This document shows positions 1 through 10,448 of a stretch of 64,000 bases of DNA, piece after piece. A program made the translations under genes and the position numbers. The DNA comes from Tuctoria greenei (lineage: Eukaryota > Streptophyta > Magnoliopsida > Poales > Poaceae), in contig JAYESD010000005.1 in assembly GCA_036927565.1 (NCBI GenBank), forward strand, positions 9,330,565 to 9,394,564, read 5' to 3'. The number at the start of each line of letters is the position of its first letter. Positions within the stretch are counted from its first letter, which is position 1. The notes beneath the pieces are model-generated. The model worked only from the letters and a program-made list of their open reading frames with translations. It was not told where the DNA came from and did no database searches.

Positions 1-860
1 GTAGAGCATCGACGGTTAGTCCTCTGGGGTGTCAGAGCTTGGTAGCTCTGACAGTGACCTCTGTCAACATGCGGTGTGTCGACAACATACCCTACTATAG
101 AGTCTTCCCACCATCTTTCGTTCACGTTGACAGTTGGCCCCCTGGCTTTACCAGAGCTGAGTAGCTCCAGAGATGCTCGTTATCAATGTTTGGAACATCG
201 ACACAAGCCACCTTAGGGGATGTCAGAGCTTTGGTAGCTCCAGTCATTCACTATCATTATGTGGTCTTTATTTTTCCTGCACACTGAAGTCAAGGAAAAC
301 AGTAAAATCCATTTCCTATCTATAAATCAACTGTGACTTACTATTCACGAGAAAGTTTTAGGTCGAACAAAATTCTAAATACAATCAAGTGCACTTCCTT
401 ATTTCCTTCAGGTCCGATCATTTCTGGACTCGCCTTACTTCGACATGCCGGGGTGTAGGTAGAGTGGCGTACTTAGGGTGCATGACCAGGCTAAGTCAAT
501 AGCACACTCCGGCCCTAGATTGGCTTGGCAGTATTCAGGCGAGTAGACCATTAACAATGTTTGGTCCCGGAAGAATGGACGATGCAACTCGAATTGTACA
601 TGAACTAGTCAAGCTAAAGTTTCTTAAGAATTGCACAACTTTGTTATAGACAAGAAAGAGAAAAATAAAAAATATTGAGCCTGTACAAAATAAATGCACG
701 TGGAGTCTGTTTTCACACAATGATGTCTTTCATTATAGGTTTGGGGTACAGGAAACAAGTACACTCTTAGGGTACGGAACCAGGCTAAGTGTGTTTCATT
801 GCTTGTTTGACCCAAGGTAGCTAGCTACACTTTTAGTTCTGAGACTGTGACAAGTGTTGC
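1..860 (-). other. Non-coding pol/antisense-gene spacer of element A
   Basis: There is no credible coding sequence here. The segment is homologous to 56160-57159 of element B and, inverted, to 28350-29330 of element C. It holds short hairpins (31-52, 151-170, 222-243), an internal polypurine-tract-like box (134-145) and a well conserved block around 453-507 that contains ACTTAG and CTAAGT inverted arms. In complete relatives this is where the sense gag-pol transcript and the antisense gene converge. Confidence 0.7.
134..145 (-). other. Internal polypurine-tract-like box, element A
   Basis: On the minus strand this reads CCAGGGGGCCAA. It differs by one base from the polypurine tract next to the element B LTR (52025-52036). 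It lies in the spacer, far from any LTR, so it may be a second plus-strand primer. That role is inference. Confidence 0.5.
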
Positions 861-899
861 CTGAACTTTGCGGACCTTCCGGGGAAGGTCCGGGTGTTC

Positions 900-2300
900 T
901 CCCGGAGGAGCTACCCGACTTTGTACAATGACTCTATAACATACATCACATGTAACTACAGACTCACCTCCGTGATATTAAGCGTAGAACTTACAGAGGT
1001 GCTCAATGTTCCAAGGATTTGGGAGAGGTGTCCCATCCTCGGTTGCAAAGCGAACGCATCCGGGACGGGATACTTTGATCACTCAGAAGGGTCCTTACCA
1101 GCTGGGGGAAAGTTTGTTTAACCCTTCTCTGGATTGTATTCTCCGTAGCACCAGATCACCTTCCTCAAGGTGTCGGCTGTGAACATGCCGTTGGTGATAG
1201 CGCCGAAGAGCTTGTCGGTATCGGGCATTCCGAACAGCTGCTCGGCACCTTCCCTCTTCAAGGAGGTCAAGGTCTTCACGCCGGAGCTGGTCCTGCGTGG
1301 CATCGTCGAAGGTCCGGACCCAGAGCGACCTCAAGGTGATTTCCGGAGGAAGGACTGCTTCAGCTCTGTACACCAACAAGAAGGGTGTTTCTCCAGTTGA
1401 CCGGTTTGGAGTTGTCCTATTGGCCCACAGAGTGGGTGGAAGCTCTTCGATCCTGTTGGCTCCATGTTTTTTTTTTCAGGCGCTCATATGTGCGCGTCTT
1501 GAGTCGTTTTAGGATTTCTGCATTTGCTCTCTCGGCCTAGCCATTGCTTGTCGGGTGATCTACGGAAGCGTAGCTGACTTGGATGCCGAGGTCTTCGCAA
1601 TATCCTTGGAATGCAAAGCTTGTGAACTGGGTCCCATGATGGATTTTGTTTGGGACTCCAAATCTGCATACGATGGACTGCAAGAAGTTGATAGCTGATT
1701 GCTTGTTTATTGTCACAACTGGAGTTGCTTCTGGCCATTTGGTGAATTTGTCAATGACAACATACAAGAACTTGTAACCTCTGACGGCTCTTGGGAAAGG
1801 TCCCAAGATATCCATCCCCCACACAGCTAAAGGGCATGTAGGAGGTATCATTTGTGGAGGTTGAGCCGGTGTGTGAATTTGCTTTGCATGGAACTGGCAA
1901 GCTTCACATTTCTTCACCAGCTCAGTTGCATCCTGGAGCGCTGTAGGCCAGTAGAAGCCATGCCGGAAGGCTTTACCAACCAGCGTGCGGGAAGACGCGT
2001 GGTTCGGATTTCCGCGAGGAGCTCGCAGCCTTCTTCCCTTGTAATGCACCGCATTAGGACGCCGTTGGCACCACGCCGATAGAGATCCCCTTCTACCAGT
2101 GTGTATCTTTTAGCCAATCTGACTATCCGGTCGGCGGATACATTATCTTTAGGAAGGAAATTGTCTTTTAAGTAGCTCCGAATCTCCAAGATCCATGCAT
2201 CAGAACTAGCTTGAGGATTTGAGTCTTGCGTGCCGGGTTGCTCGGAGCTTCCTGCAGCACCTACGACCCTTGATGGACGCCATGGTAACAGGGCCATCGG
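900..2300 (-). pseudogene. Integrase region of element A polyprotein (broken)
   Basis: The minus strand encodes an integrase: an N-terminal part (about 1914-2297, with YTLVEGDLYRRG), an H2C2 zinc region ending in CEACQ, a catalytic core starting at WGMDILGPFP, and a C-terminal part (1095-1379) with EEGDLVLRRIQ. Integrase would insert element cDNA into the genome. The core is damaged: element C has the second catalytic aspartate in ITDNGTQF, but here the same place reads NKIHHGTQF, so that aspartate and its neighbours are lost. The three pieces lie in different frames. This is a non-functional remnant, clearly recognisable by comparison with 27027-28099 of element C. Confidence 0.85.
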
Positions 2301-2456
2301 GACTGCCAGCTTCGAGGTGCTGGTCTCGCCCCCTTCGCTCAGTTCGGCAGGCTGAGCTGCGGGTTTAGAAAACTTCCGGACTAAGGTTCCGTCGGGAGCC
2401 GGAGCCCCGGTTGAAGCTTTCGTCTAGAGTTCGTCAGCTTCAGCGTTGTTGAGACG

Positions 2457-2950
2457 CTAGACATGGCAAAGATCCAGGACCTCGAAGTCCTTCTGAAGCT
2501 TCTGGATCTCAAGTAGGTATGCGGCTAGTTGAGGGTTGTTGCAGCAACATTTACCTTTGACTTGTTTTACAACAAGTTGTGAATCACCCTTTACCAACAC
2601 CTGCTTGACACCATACGATAGTGCCACCTTGAGCCCATAAATTAGTGCTTCATACTCTACCATGTTGTTGGTCGCCTTGAAGTCAAGGTGCACCATGTAT
2701 TTAACCTTCTCCCCGGTCGGAGCGAGGAGAAGGACTACAGCTCCGGCCCCTTGCTTCTGCATGGAGCCATCGAAGTAGAGAGTCCAGTGAGGCTCAGTGA
2801 AGACCGGAACTTTGGGTTCCGACTTCTGCTCACTGGGGCCCCCAGGATTTGATGGAGAGGGGGTCCATTCCACCACGAAGTCCGCCAGTGCTTGACTCTT
2901 GATTGCTTGTCTTGGAACGAATTCAAGGTCGAACTTGGCTAATTACGCTG
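2457..2950 (-). pseudogene. Second RNase H domain of element A polyprotein
   Basis: An open minus-strand segment (2457-2876) carries the RNase H fold: LYFDGS with the first aspartate, EYEALIYGLK with the glutamate and KGDSQLV with the next aspartate. All three expected acidic residues are present. Tat-lineage gypsy elements are known to carry an additional RNase H after the one fused to RT, and sequence and position fit that. It would degrade RNA in RNA:DNA hybrids during reverse transcription. The segment is separated by stops from RT and integrase, so it is annotated as part of a dead polyprotein. Confidence 0.8.
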
Positions 2951-3159
2951 CCCACTTTGCAATGTTCCTAGTGGAATTGGGGTTACGCAAGATCGCACGC
3001 AGTGGATAAGAAGTTACCACAGAAATCTTGTGAGCTTGGAAGTAGTGTTGGAGTTTCCTAGAGGCAGTAAGAACTGCGTAGAGTAGTTTATGCACCTCCA
3101 GATACTGAGTCTTGGCGTCATGGAGTACTTCGCTGATGAAGTACACTGGGCGTTGTACC

Positions 3160-3460
3160 GTCTGGACCCTCCCGAAGGGGCCCAGAGCTTCCTCCTCATC
3201 TACCCGGACCCTCCCGGAGGGGTCCGGAGTTTGTTCGGGGACCTCCGGGTGCCGGTTGGAGGTACCCGGAGCTTCTTCTGAAGTGACCCAGACCTTCCCG
3301 GAGGAGTCCAGATCTTATTGCTCAACAGCAGTGACTCCTTCATTTGAAGGAGAGGGATCCTCCGGAGTCTCTCCTTGAGGATCCGGGTCTGGGAGTTGGG
3401 ACCCAGACTCGACTTCAAGTAGCTCCGGACCCTCCCGAAGGGGTCTGGATTCCTGAACTG
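3160..3460 (-). repeat. Palindromic GGACCCTCC-type repeats in the RT-RNase H linker, element A
   Basis: At least four imperfect palindromes of about 20-24 bp lie here, near 3166-3182, 3204-3227, 3289-3308 and 3425-3448. Each has arms of the type GGACCCTCC / GGAGGGTCC. The same unit recurs at the matching place in element C (25966-26210). In protein they give repeated D-P-S/F-G-R-V-like motifs. Confidence 0.65.
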
Positions 3461-4508
3461 TAGATGGTTCTGGTCTTTCCACAACCAAGACCATGCTGAA
3501 AACTTCGCCAGTTGCCGAAATGTAAAGCAGTAGTGGCTCACCAGGGTTCGGAGCTACCAAGGTTGGTAGGGTGGTGAGGAGCTGCTTCAGCTCCTGGAAC
3601 GCCTTTTCTGCTTCTTCGGACCATTGGAATGGTCTGAACTTCCTCAATAGCTTGAATAAAGGTAGCGCCCATTCTGCCAGTCTTGAGATGAACCGGCTAA
3701 GGGCAACTAGACATCCAGTCAGCTTCTGGACGTCCTTGATGCGGGTTGGTGGCCGCATGTCTTCAATAGCTTTTATCTTCGTCGGATTTGCTTCTATTTC
3801 TCGGTGATTCACCAAGCAACCAAGAAGTTTTCTTGAGCTAACCCCTAAGACACACTTTTCCGGGTTCAGATTCGTGCGAGTGACTCGCAACTTGTCGAAG
3901 ACAGCTTCCAAGGTGTCAAGGAATGAGTCCTTGTTCTTGATCTTGATGACGATGTCATCGACATACACTTCCACTACGTATCTGATGAGCTCTCCAAAAG
4001 TTTTGTACATAGCTCGTACAAATGTTGAAGCAGCATTCTTGAGACCAAATGGCATGGCAGTATAACAATATAATCCATCTACTGTGATGAAGGAGGTATG
4101 CTCTTCATCTTCCCTAGACATTCTGATTTGATGATACCCAGAATATGCGTCTAGGAAACACAGTAATTCACACCCGGAGGTGGAATCCACTATCTGATCT
4201 ATTCTAGGTAGTGGGAATGGATCTTTTGGACATGCCTTATTTAGTGTAGTGTAGTCGATACACATCCGAAGCTTCCCGCCGGCCTTGGGTACAACGACTG
4301 GGTTTGCTAGCCATTTTGGGTGGAAGACTTCTCGGATGAATCCAGCTTCGAGCAACTTCATTACTTCTTGTCGTATGAAGTTCTGTCGCTCTACTGATTG
4401 CTTCCGAGGCTTCTGATGTATAGGCTGAGCGTCAGGATAGATCTTCAGATTATGCTCGATCACTTCCCTAGGGACCCCAGTCATTTGTGATGGTTGCCAG
4501 GCAAACAC
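3315..4508 (-). pseudogene. Reverse transcriptase and first RNase H of element A
   Basis: This is the best preserved domain of element A, a 397-codon open frame on the minus strand. It has gypsy RT landmarks in order: PVVVPKAGGKLRMCIDYTTLN, LDAYSGYHQI with the first catalytic aspartate, AMPFGLKNAASTF, and YVDDIVIK with the catalytic aspartate pair, followed by the connection segment (ALPLFKLLRK) and LLLYISATGEVFSMVLVVER of the degenerate RNase H. Catalytic residues are intact, so decay elsewhere killed this copy. The open frame's start is an internal methionine, not a real gene start: the domain belongs to a longer polyprotein interrupted at about 4509-4550. Confidence 0.88.
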
Positions 4509-4547
4509 GTCGATGTTAGCCCGGAGGAAAGTGATGAGCGCGAGTTC

Positions 4548-5843
4548 CTATTTGTCATTCAGACCTCCTGATATACTGGTGGTCTGAGCGGCATCGGAAC
4601 CGATTTGGACGACTTTGACGGGAATGTCGGTGTCGCCGCTTGGTTGCACGCGAGGTGCGGAGGTTGAGCCTCGATGACGAATGCTCGGGGGTTTCGGAGC
4701 TTGCTCCTTTCCGGATTCTTCCTCCTGCGTTGTAACAAGTGCGTGGAGTTCTTTCAAAGCTATCACTCCGACGGTGCGATCTCCACAGATCCAGAGAACA
4801 CCAGCTGGTGTCACCATCTTCAACACCAAGTAGCCATAATGAGCAGCAGCCATGAACTTGTATAAGCTTGGTCTGCCCAGAATGGCAGTGAAGGGTAAGT
4901 TGATCTGCGCCACGTCAAAGACCAACTTCTCAGTGCGGTAATTCTCCCGGGTTCCGAAAGTCACCAGGAGAGTAATTGCACCGAGTGGGGTTATGGCCCC
5001 CGGACCTACTCCGGAGAAAGGTCAGGAGGGGCGAAGGTCCGAAGCTCGGAGCTGAAGCTTGACGAAAGCTTCGAAGCTTATGAGGTTCAGCCCCAAACCT
5101 TCGTCCACCATTACATGGTGGAGTTGGATGTTGTTGATGGTCGGAGATACCATCAATGGGAGTTGGCCAGCTCCGATCATATTCCAAGGGCAGTCTAATG
5201 CATCAAAAGTGATGGCAGTATCCATCCACTTTCGGTGCAGCTCCGCCCTGGCGGTGGGAGCTACTGAGGCCATGTCCCACCGCATGGTTCTGAGGACACA
5301 ACGGGAGGTGATGTCCCATGAACCACCAAAGATGGTGTCCATGGTTTTCCGACGTTCGTTGTCGGAGATGTCGGAGTCATCATCGACGGAGGTGTAAACA
5401 GCCTTCAAGATCTTTTTAGGGTCCTGAAAGCCTAACTCCTCTTCAACCAGAGCTTCATCGACTTTCTGTTTCCCTTCCCTTTGACAGAAAGGAACTTCTT
5501 CCCGACGCTTGTTGTAGCGCTCGGCAAGGTTCTGGACCTCACGACAGCCTTCCAAGTTGTGGTTGTTCGTCTTGTGTATGGGACACCACATCTTGGAGCT
5601 AACACCGTCTTCAGACGATGGCCGATGTCGTTTCTCGGGGTGTGGCCCCCGGCCACCCGGAGCTGCGACAGCAGTGACTGTAGGTGTGCCGGTCGATGGC
5701 TTCTTCTTGCCGTTGGACTTTTTCTTCTTCTTAACACTCCCGGTGGTAGTGGCTTCACCCTTGGAGGATTTTTTGTTGTCCTCCGGAGGTGGTTGGGAGT
5801 GCATTTCACGACCCTCCACAGCTTTAGCGCATTTGTCTACCAA
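4548..5843 (-). pseudogene. Gag C-terminus and aspartic protease region of element A
   Basis: The minus strand holds a basic lysine-rich stretch, a short CPIHKTNNHNLEGC zinc-knuckle-like motif (C-x3-H-x8-C) and then the protease region (5022-5843). After a frame change comes the segment with FTAILGRPSLYKFMA (4548-4964), which follows protease in Tat-lineage elements. The protease active site, VDGGAALNLI in element C, reads VDEGLGLNLI here, so the glycine after the catalytic aspartate pair is changed. Overlapping short frames in this interval are shadows. Confidence 0.8.
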
Positions 5844-6403
5844 GCTGAAGAGCTATGTGACGCTGGTGATCTCCTTGGTCGCCAGCTTCTCCAACATCTT
5901 CTTGTCTCGTACGCCCTGTCTAAATGCCACAATAACAGAGGCGCTAGAGATAGAAGGAATAGTGTTTCGTACCTGGGAAAATCTCTGGATGAAGGATGGC
6001 AAGGACTCTCCCCCCTTCTACTTGACGGCAAAAAGGTCCAGTTCGGTGCTTGGTCGGGTGTATGAACTCCCGAAATTGGCGGTGAACTGTTGGCATAGTT
6101 CCACCCAACTGTTGATGGAATCGGATGGAAGTCTCATGAACCAGGACCTGGCGGTCCCAGTCAAAGACACAGTGAAATAGTTGGCCATTACAGCCTCGTT
6201 GCCTCCGGCCGCATGGATTACGGTGGAGTAGATTTGGAGAAACTCAGCAGGGTTGACAGTCCCGTCAAATTTCTCCGGCAAGTGAGGCCGAAACTTTTGT
6301 GGCCATCTGACCATGCGTAGATGCATGGCCAGGGCAGAACAGCCTCCTCCTACTCCCTCAGGAGCAGGACTGTCCCGAGCTTCTTGCCTTTCACGAGCAC
6401 GCT
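5844..6403 (-). pseudogene. Gag capsid region of element A (cut by copia 1)
   Basis: The minus strand encodes the retrotransposon gag domain. It has FRPHLPEKFDGTVNPAEFLQ and the tryptophan-containing ARSWFMRLP block (6018-6326), then a continuation with at least two in-frame stops towards 5844. Gag would form the particle that packages element RNA. The N-terminal part is missing because copia 1 begins at 6404. The matching gag of element C is at about 24300-24480. Confidence 0.82.
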
Positions 6404-6715
6404 TGAAAGTGCATCTAGGTTCCCCGTGGGTTTTGGATGATTGATGACGACAATTAAGTCGCTAATGAGCTCAAGTGATCTTAGCACAGGTGAAGACTCA
6501 ATCGGAGACGCAAACCCTCAAAAAGGAAAAAGAAGGAAACGGAGTCAACTCGAAGCGTGGAAACTAGAGTTTCTAGCGTGTTGAGTTAGACTAGCCGTAG
6601 AAATAGGAGGGTGCGTGTGTAAAGTGCATTGAGATCAAGTTTGGGAGCTCAAAGTGGTTTAGAGGTCAAACCTATGAAAGAGATGAGTGAATGAGTGGTC
6701 TGGCCGTAGGGCCGG

Positions 6716-7255
6716 ACTAGTCCGTGCAGGTGGCCGGACTAGTCCGTTCCTGGCCGGCCAAGTCCGTTTCTGGCCGGACCAGAAGGGTCTGACTGAGATC
6801 GGACTAGTCCGTTTGTAGCCGGACTAGTCCGGGTAGCTGTGAGTGGGTTTTGGGGATGAAGTCCCAAAATCACGGACTTGTCCGTTTTAGACCGGACCAA
6901 GAGGTCCTGAGTGAGAACGGACTAGTCCGCCCGTGGGGCCGGACTAGTCCGGGTTGGCTAGGAAAAGGTGCTTCTGTGGCTAAGTCTGGGAGGACCGGAC
7001 TAGTCCGCCCAAGGGGCCGGACTAGTCCGTGGTCCTCAGACTAGTCCGTTTTCACACGGAGCAAAAGGCTCTGTGTGAGATCGGACTAGTCCGGTGTTGA
7101 CCGGACTAGTCCGTTCTGGAAGTGACCGTTTGAATTTGAAGTTTGGCGGGTAGCGTGACGATAGTGTGTCAGCTGTCGGGACCTGACAAAGAGGTCAATG
7201 GTCCCCTAGGCCGGACTAGTCCGGGCCAGTGGCCGGACTAGTCCGCCCTTTTGCT
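6716..7255 (+). repeat. Array of CCGGACTAGTCCG palindromes upstream of the LTR TATA box
   Basis: Twelve exact copies of the 12-bp palindrome CGGACTAGTCCG, with several variants such as CGGACTTGTCCG and GGCCAAGTCCG, are scattered through 540 bp of U3. Two more copies lie at about 7948-7985. Spacing is irregular, so this is not a simple tandem repeat. The array is preserved in the 3' LTR and in copia 2. Confidence 0.9.
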
Positions 7256-7283
7256 GAAGTCAGCAGATTGGGCTTGGGACCCC

Positions 7284-7290
7284 TATAAAA
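7284..7290 (+). promoter_or_regulatory. TATA box of copia 1 5' LTR
   Basis: TATAAAA in a GC-rich context (CCCC before, GGGG after). The same box occurs at 17723-17729 in the 3' LTR and at 58041-58047 in copia 2. It probably sets the transcription start of the element RNA. Confidence 0.75.
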
Positions 7291-8064
7291 GGGGACCCCC
7301 GGCCTCATTTCGAACACCTTTGGAAAAACTCAAACCCTAGCGCCGCCACAGCCAACTTGGAGCACTCCTAAGCCTCCTTCTTGCCTACTTTCCCTCTAAA
7401 ACTAATTCTTGAGTGGATTAGGGTTTAGTAAGGTGGAGAAGAGGAAGAACATCGCGCTTGTGCTCCCGGTTTGATCTCTTGCACTCGTTGAGTCTTTGTG
7501 GGCTGTGTATTGAGTTTGTTTTATTGTGTTGATCATCTTTGTGGTGTGGGAGCCTCAGTTTGTGAGAAGCCCCAACGAACTTTGTAATCACCATTGTGAT
7601 TAGTGGAGAACCAAGTTAGGCCCGTGCGGTAAACTTGGTGAGGGAAGGGTTGTTGGACCCGGTCCTGTTGTGGACTCCTCAACGGGGACGTAGATTCCTT
7701 GTGTGGAATCGAACCTCGGGATAAAATCCTTGCCCCCTTGTGTTCTTCGCATTCATTCTATTGATTACTTTGTTCTAGGGTTGGTAGTCTCGTTTCATAC
7801 TCCGCATTGCTGCAAACTTGTGGAAACCTGACTTGCTCTTGTGTAGGTTGTTGCTCAACTTGACTTAAACATATACTCACTTGTAGCAAAGAGAAAATTC
7901 CCTAAAACTTGCTAGAAACATCTTTTTAGGGTTATTCACGCAAGCTGACCGGACTAGTCCGCCCCCTGACCGGACTAGTCCGCCCCCTGTGATTTAATCT
8001 CGTTTTATTAAGTCATTTGCAGGTCAATTAGCCTATTCACCCCCCCCTCTAGGCAACTTTCAAT

Positions 8065-8076
8065 TGGTATCAGAGC
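8065..8076 (+). other. Primer binding site (initiator Met tRNA type) of copia 1
   Basis: TGGTATCAGAGC begins two bases after the LTR end. It is complementary to the 3' end of plant initiator methionine tRNA, the standard minus-strand primer of copia elements. Confidence 0.88.
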
Positions 8077-8111
8077 AGGACTCTCCACAAAGAGTCTAAC
8101 AACTCGGAGAG

Positions 8112-10448
8112 ATGGCCGGAGTGGTGAATGACGATGCATCGAGCAGCAACTACGAGGCGACCCGTGAGGAGACGTTGGCTTATCAAGATAAGCCAACGGA
8201 CGATGAGGAGACTCGCCAACTCAAGGCGAAGCTCCGGGAGAAGTTGAACATCTCCAAGATTGATCCGTCAAACCAATCGAGTGGTGGTGGCGGAGCCAGC
8301 TACAACCGGCAAGGGTTCAACTATGAACGCCTTACTGCCAACAACCACTACCTGTCCATCCCATTGGGGAAACCTCCCCAATTCGATGGAACGGACTACG
8401 GTATGTGGAAACACAACATGAAGATCCATCTCGTGTCACTCAACCCAGCTTTGTGGCAAATTGTCATGATCGGGGTGGAGATTCCAAAGGATGAGGACAA
8501 CATAACTCAAGAACAAGCTATCCTCATCCACCGCAACGCTCAAGCTGCGGGTGTGATCATCTCATCTCTCTCTAGAGATGAGTTCAACCGTGTCGATGGC
8601 CTTGAAGCGGCCAAAGACATATGGAACACCCTCAAGACGGCGCACGAAGGAAATCGGGTGGTCAAGGAGGCCAAGATCGAGCTCATCGAAGGAGAGCTCG
8701 GGAGATTCGCCATCTTGGATGGTGAATCCCCCCAAGACATGTACAACCGGTTGAAGGTGCTTATCAACAAGAGCCGATCATATGGCTGCACCAAGTGGAC
8801 CGACCACGAGGTGGTGAAGAGGATGATCCGGGCATTCATGCCTAGGAACGTCTCTCTGTGCTCCATGATTCGGGAAAGCCCGGGGTTCACTCAAATGACC
8901 CCGGAGGAGGTCCTTGGGAGGATCATCAACCATGAAATCATGGAGAAGGAGGCGCTCTTCTACAACGACCTCCAAAAGTTCACCGCCTCCAAGATGAAGA
9001 ACGTTGCACTCAAGGCAACACCCTCTTCAAAGGAGCAAGAGGAAAGTGATGAGGAGAGCCTCGACACCGATGCGGAAGAGGCCTTCTTCATCAACAAGTT
9101 CAGGAGAATGATGAGGAGGAAGAAAGGTGGATACAACCATGAGGGCAAAGGGAAGGAAAGAGCAAGGCCCAAATCAAAAAGGTCTTGCTACAATTGTGGC
9201 GAGTATGGGCACTTCATCGCTGATTGCCCACATGAAGAAGCAAAGAAGAAGAAGGAGGGCAAGCCTCAAGACAAGAAATTTTTCAAGAAAAAGAGGCCCT
9301 CCGGACAAGCCCACTTGGGGAAGGAGTGGGACTCTAACGATGAGTCCTCCTCCGAAGAAGAAGAGGAGAAGATGGCTACCATAGCCATCGGGAGGAGCTC
9401 CAAAGGAAGCAAGCTCTTCCCCAACCTCAACGACGACTACAAACCTACTTGCCTCATGGCAAAGGAGGGAAGGAGAAAGGTAACATCTCATCCCTCCTCC
9501 ACAACTTCCTCGCAAGATGAATTTGATAGTGCTAGTGAAAATGAACACATGTTTAAGGACATAAGCAAAAGCACCTTGCGAAGGATGAAATTGCTTATGG
9601 ATGAGATCTTTGAGAAGGAGGATCTCATCAATAGACAAGAGGACATGCTCATCCTTGAGAAGGAGAGATGTCGAGAGCTTGATGAGCTCCTTGAGCTCGA
9701 AAGAGAGAAGAGCAAGGCATTGGAACATGAACTTGCTCTAAGTAAGAAAACGTGTTCAATTCTTGAGGAGAAGACAACTGAGCTCAAGGAGGAACTTGGG
9801 AACTTGTCAAAAGTTAACAAAATCCTTGAGACTCAAGTTGAGTCTCTCAAGAAAAATGTAGCCTCTTCCTCTAAGAGCCCAACCTTCTCAAAGGCCTCAT
9901 CCAATGCAACTCCGTCTTGCAAGTGCTCTAACTTAATCCTTAAACTTAAGGATGAACTCAACTTAGTGCAAGGCAAACAAGCACCTAAGGGTGCCATCTT
10001 TGACAAGGAGAAGGTGGCGTATGCACGAAGTGCATACACCAACACAAGACCTCCCCATGTCAAGGATGGTCTTGGCTATACTAGAGGTGCAAGGCATAAC
10101 GCCAAAACCTCCAAGTATGGCAAAGACATGATTTTCTTTGTTAAGGGGAGTTCATCACCAACTAAAATTGAAAAGAACTCACCCTCTAGCAACAAATTGC
10201 CTAAATCTGAATTGCATCCTCTATTTCATGATTTTGATGCATCCTATGTGCTAAAGAGGAACAAACACGACAAAGTGTTTGCTAGATATGTTGGGCCACT
10301 CCGCAAGAGCCCCAAGCCTTGCGTGTGGGTGCCCAAATGCCTAACTACTAACGTGAAAGGACCCAACTCAGCTTGGGTACCTAAAAGGAAGGCATACACT
10401 TGTTTTGTAGGCATACTCCTCCGGTGGATCGAAATGGGTGTTGGATAG
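8112..10448 (+). CDS. Gag polyprotein of copia 1
   Basis: The 778-codon frame starts at the first ATG after the primer site. Residues ~85-290 form a copia-type (UBN2-like) gag domain with FDGTDYGMWKHNM. A CCHC zinc knuckle, CYNCGEYGHFIADC, lies near residue 359 and would bind RNA. Lysine- and glutamate-rich low-complexity stretches flank it, and residues ~480-600 look like a long coiled coil. It should assemble the particle. Copia 2 gag is very similar but ends 17 residues earlier at TAA; here that codon reads TAC. Pol lies in the +1 frame and overlaps the last codons, so pol expression would need a frame change, splicing or re-initiation. Confidence 0.9.
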   Translation: MAGVVNDDASSSNYEATREETLAYQDKPTDDEETRQLKAKLREKLNISKIDPSNQSSGGGGASYNRQGFNYERLTANNHYLSIPLGKPPQFDGTDYGMWKHNMKIHLVSLNPALWQIVMIGVEIPKDEDNITQEQAILIHRNAQAAGVIISSLSRDEFNRVDGLEAAKDIWNTLKTAHEGNRVVKEAKIELIEGELGRFAILDGESPQDMYNRLKVLINKSRSYGCTKWTDHEVVKRMIRAFMPRNVSLCSMIRESPGFTQMTPEEVLGRIINHEIMEKEALFYNDLQKFTASKMKNVALKATPSSKEQEESDEESLDTDAEEAFFINKFRRMMRRKKGGYNHEGKGKERARPKSKRSCYNCGEYGHFIADCPHEEAKKKKEGKPQDKKFFKKKRPSGQAHLGKEWDSNDESSSEEEEEKMATIAIGRSSKGSKLFPNLNDDYKPTCLMAKEGRRKVTSHPSSTTSSQDEFDSASENEHMFKDISKSTLRRMKLLMDEIFEKEDLINRQEDMLILEKERCRELDELLELEREKSKALEHELALSKKTCSILEEKTTELKEELGNLSKVNKILETQVESLKKNVASSSKSPTFSKASSNATPSCKCSNLILKLKDELNLVQGKQAPKGAIFDKEKVAYARSAYTNTRPPHVKDGLGYTRGARHNAKTSKYGKDMIFFVKGSSSPTKIEKNSPSSNKLPKSELHPLFHDFDASYVLKRNKHDKVFARYVGPLRKSPKPCVWVPKCLTTNVKGPNSAWVPKRKAYTCFVGILLRWIEMGVG

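Larger units (their letters stand above)
1..6403 (-). mobile_element. Ty3/gypsy LTR retrotransposon, Tat lineage, element A (partial, decayed)
   Basis: Read on the minus strand, this stretch encodes gag, protease, reverse transcriptase, a second RNase H and integrase in that order, which is the Ty3/gypsy order. The RNase H with an EYEAL motif separated from RT by a long linker, and the non-coding spacer after integrase, match Tat-lineage elements. No LTR of this copy is in the window: the left end runs off the window in the spacer, and the right end is cut inside gag by copia 1 at 6404. Frames are broken by stops and small indels, so the copy is dead. It shares its spacer with element B (56160-57159) and its coding domains with element C. 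Confidence 0.9.
6404..8062 (+). repeat. 5' LTR of copia 1
   Basis: The LTR begins TGAAAG and ends CTTTCA, a perfect 6-bp terminal inverted repeat, and is followed by the primer site. It holds a TATA box at 7284-7290 and at least 14 exact copies of the palindrome CGGACTAGTCCG plus several one-base variants. Small open frames in it are not genes. Confidence 0.93.

Noticed and set aside
6850..7044. 64-codon frame repeated in all copia LTRs (also 17289 and 57601)
   Set aside because: It is identical because the LTRs are identical, it is made of the palindrome repeats, and it lies in promoter DNA; there is no sign of coding selection.
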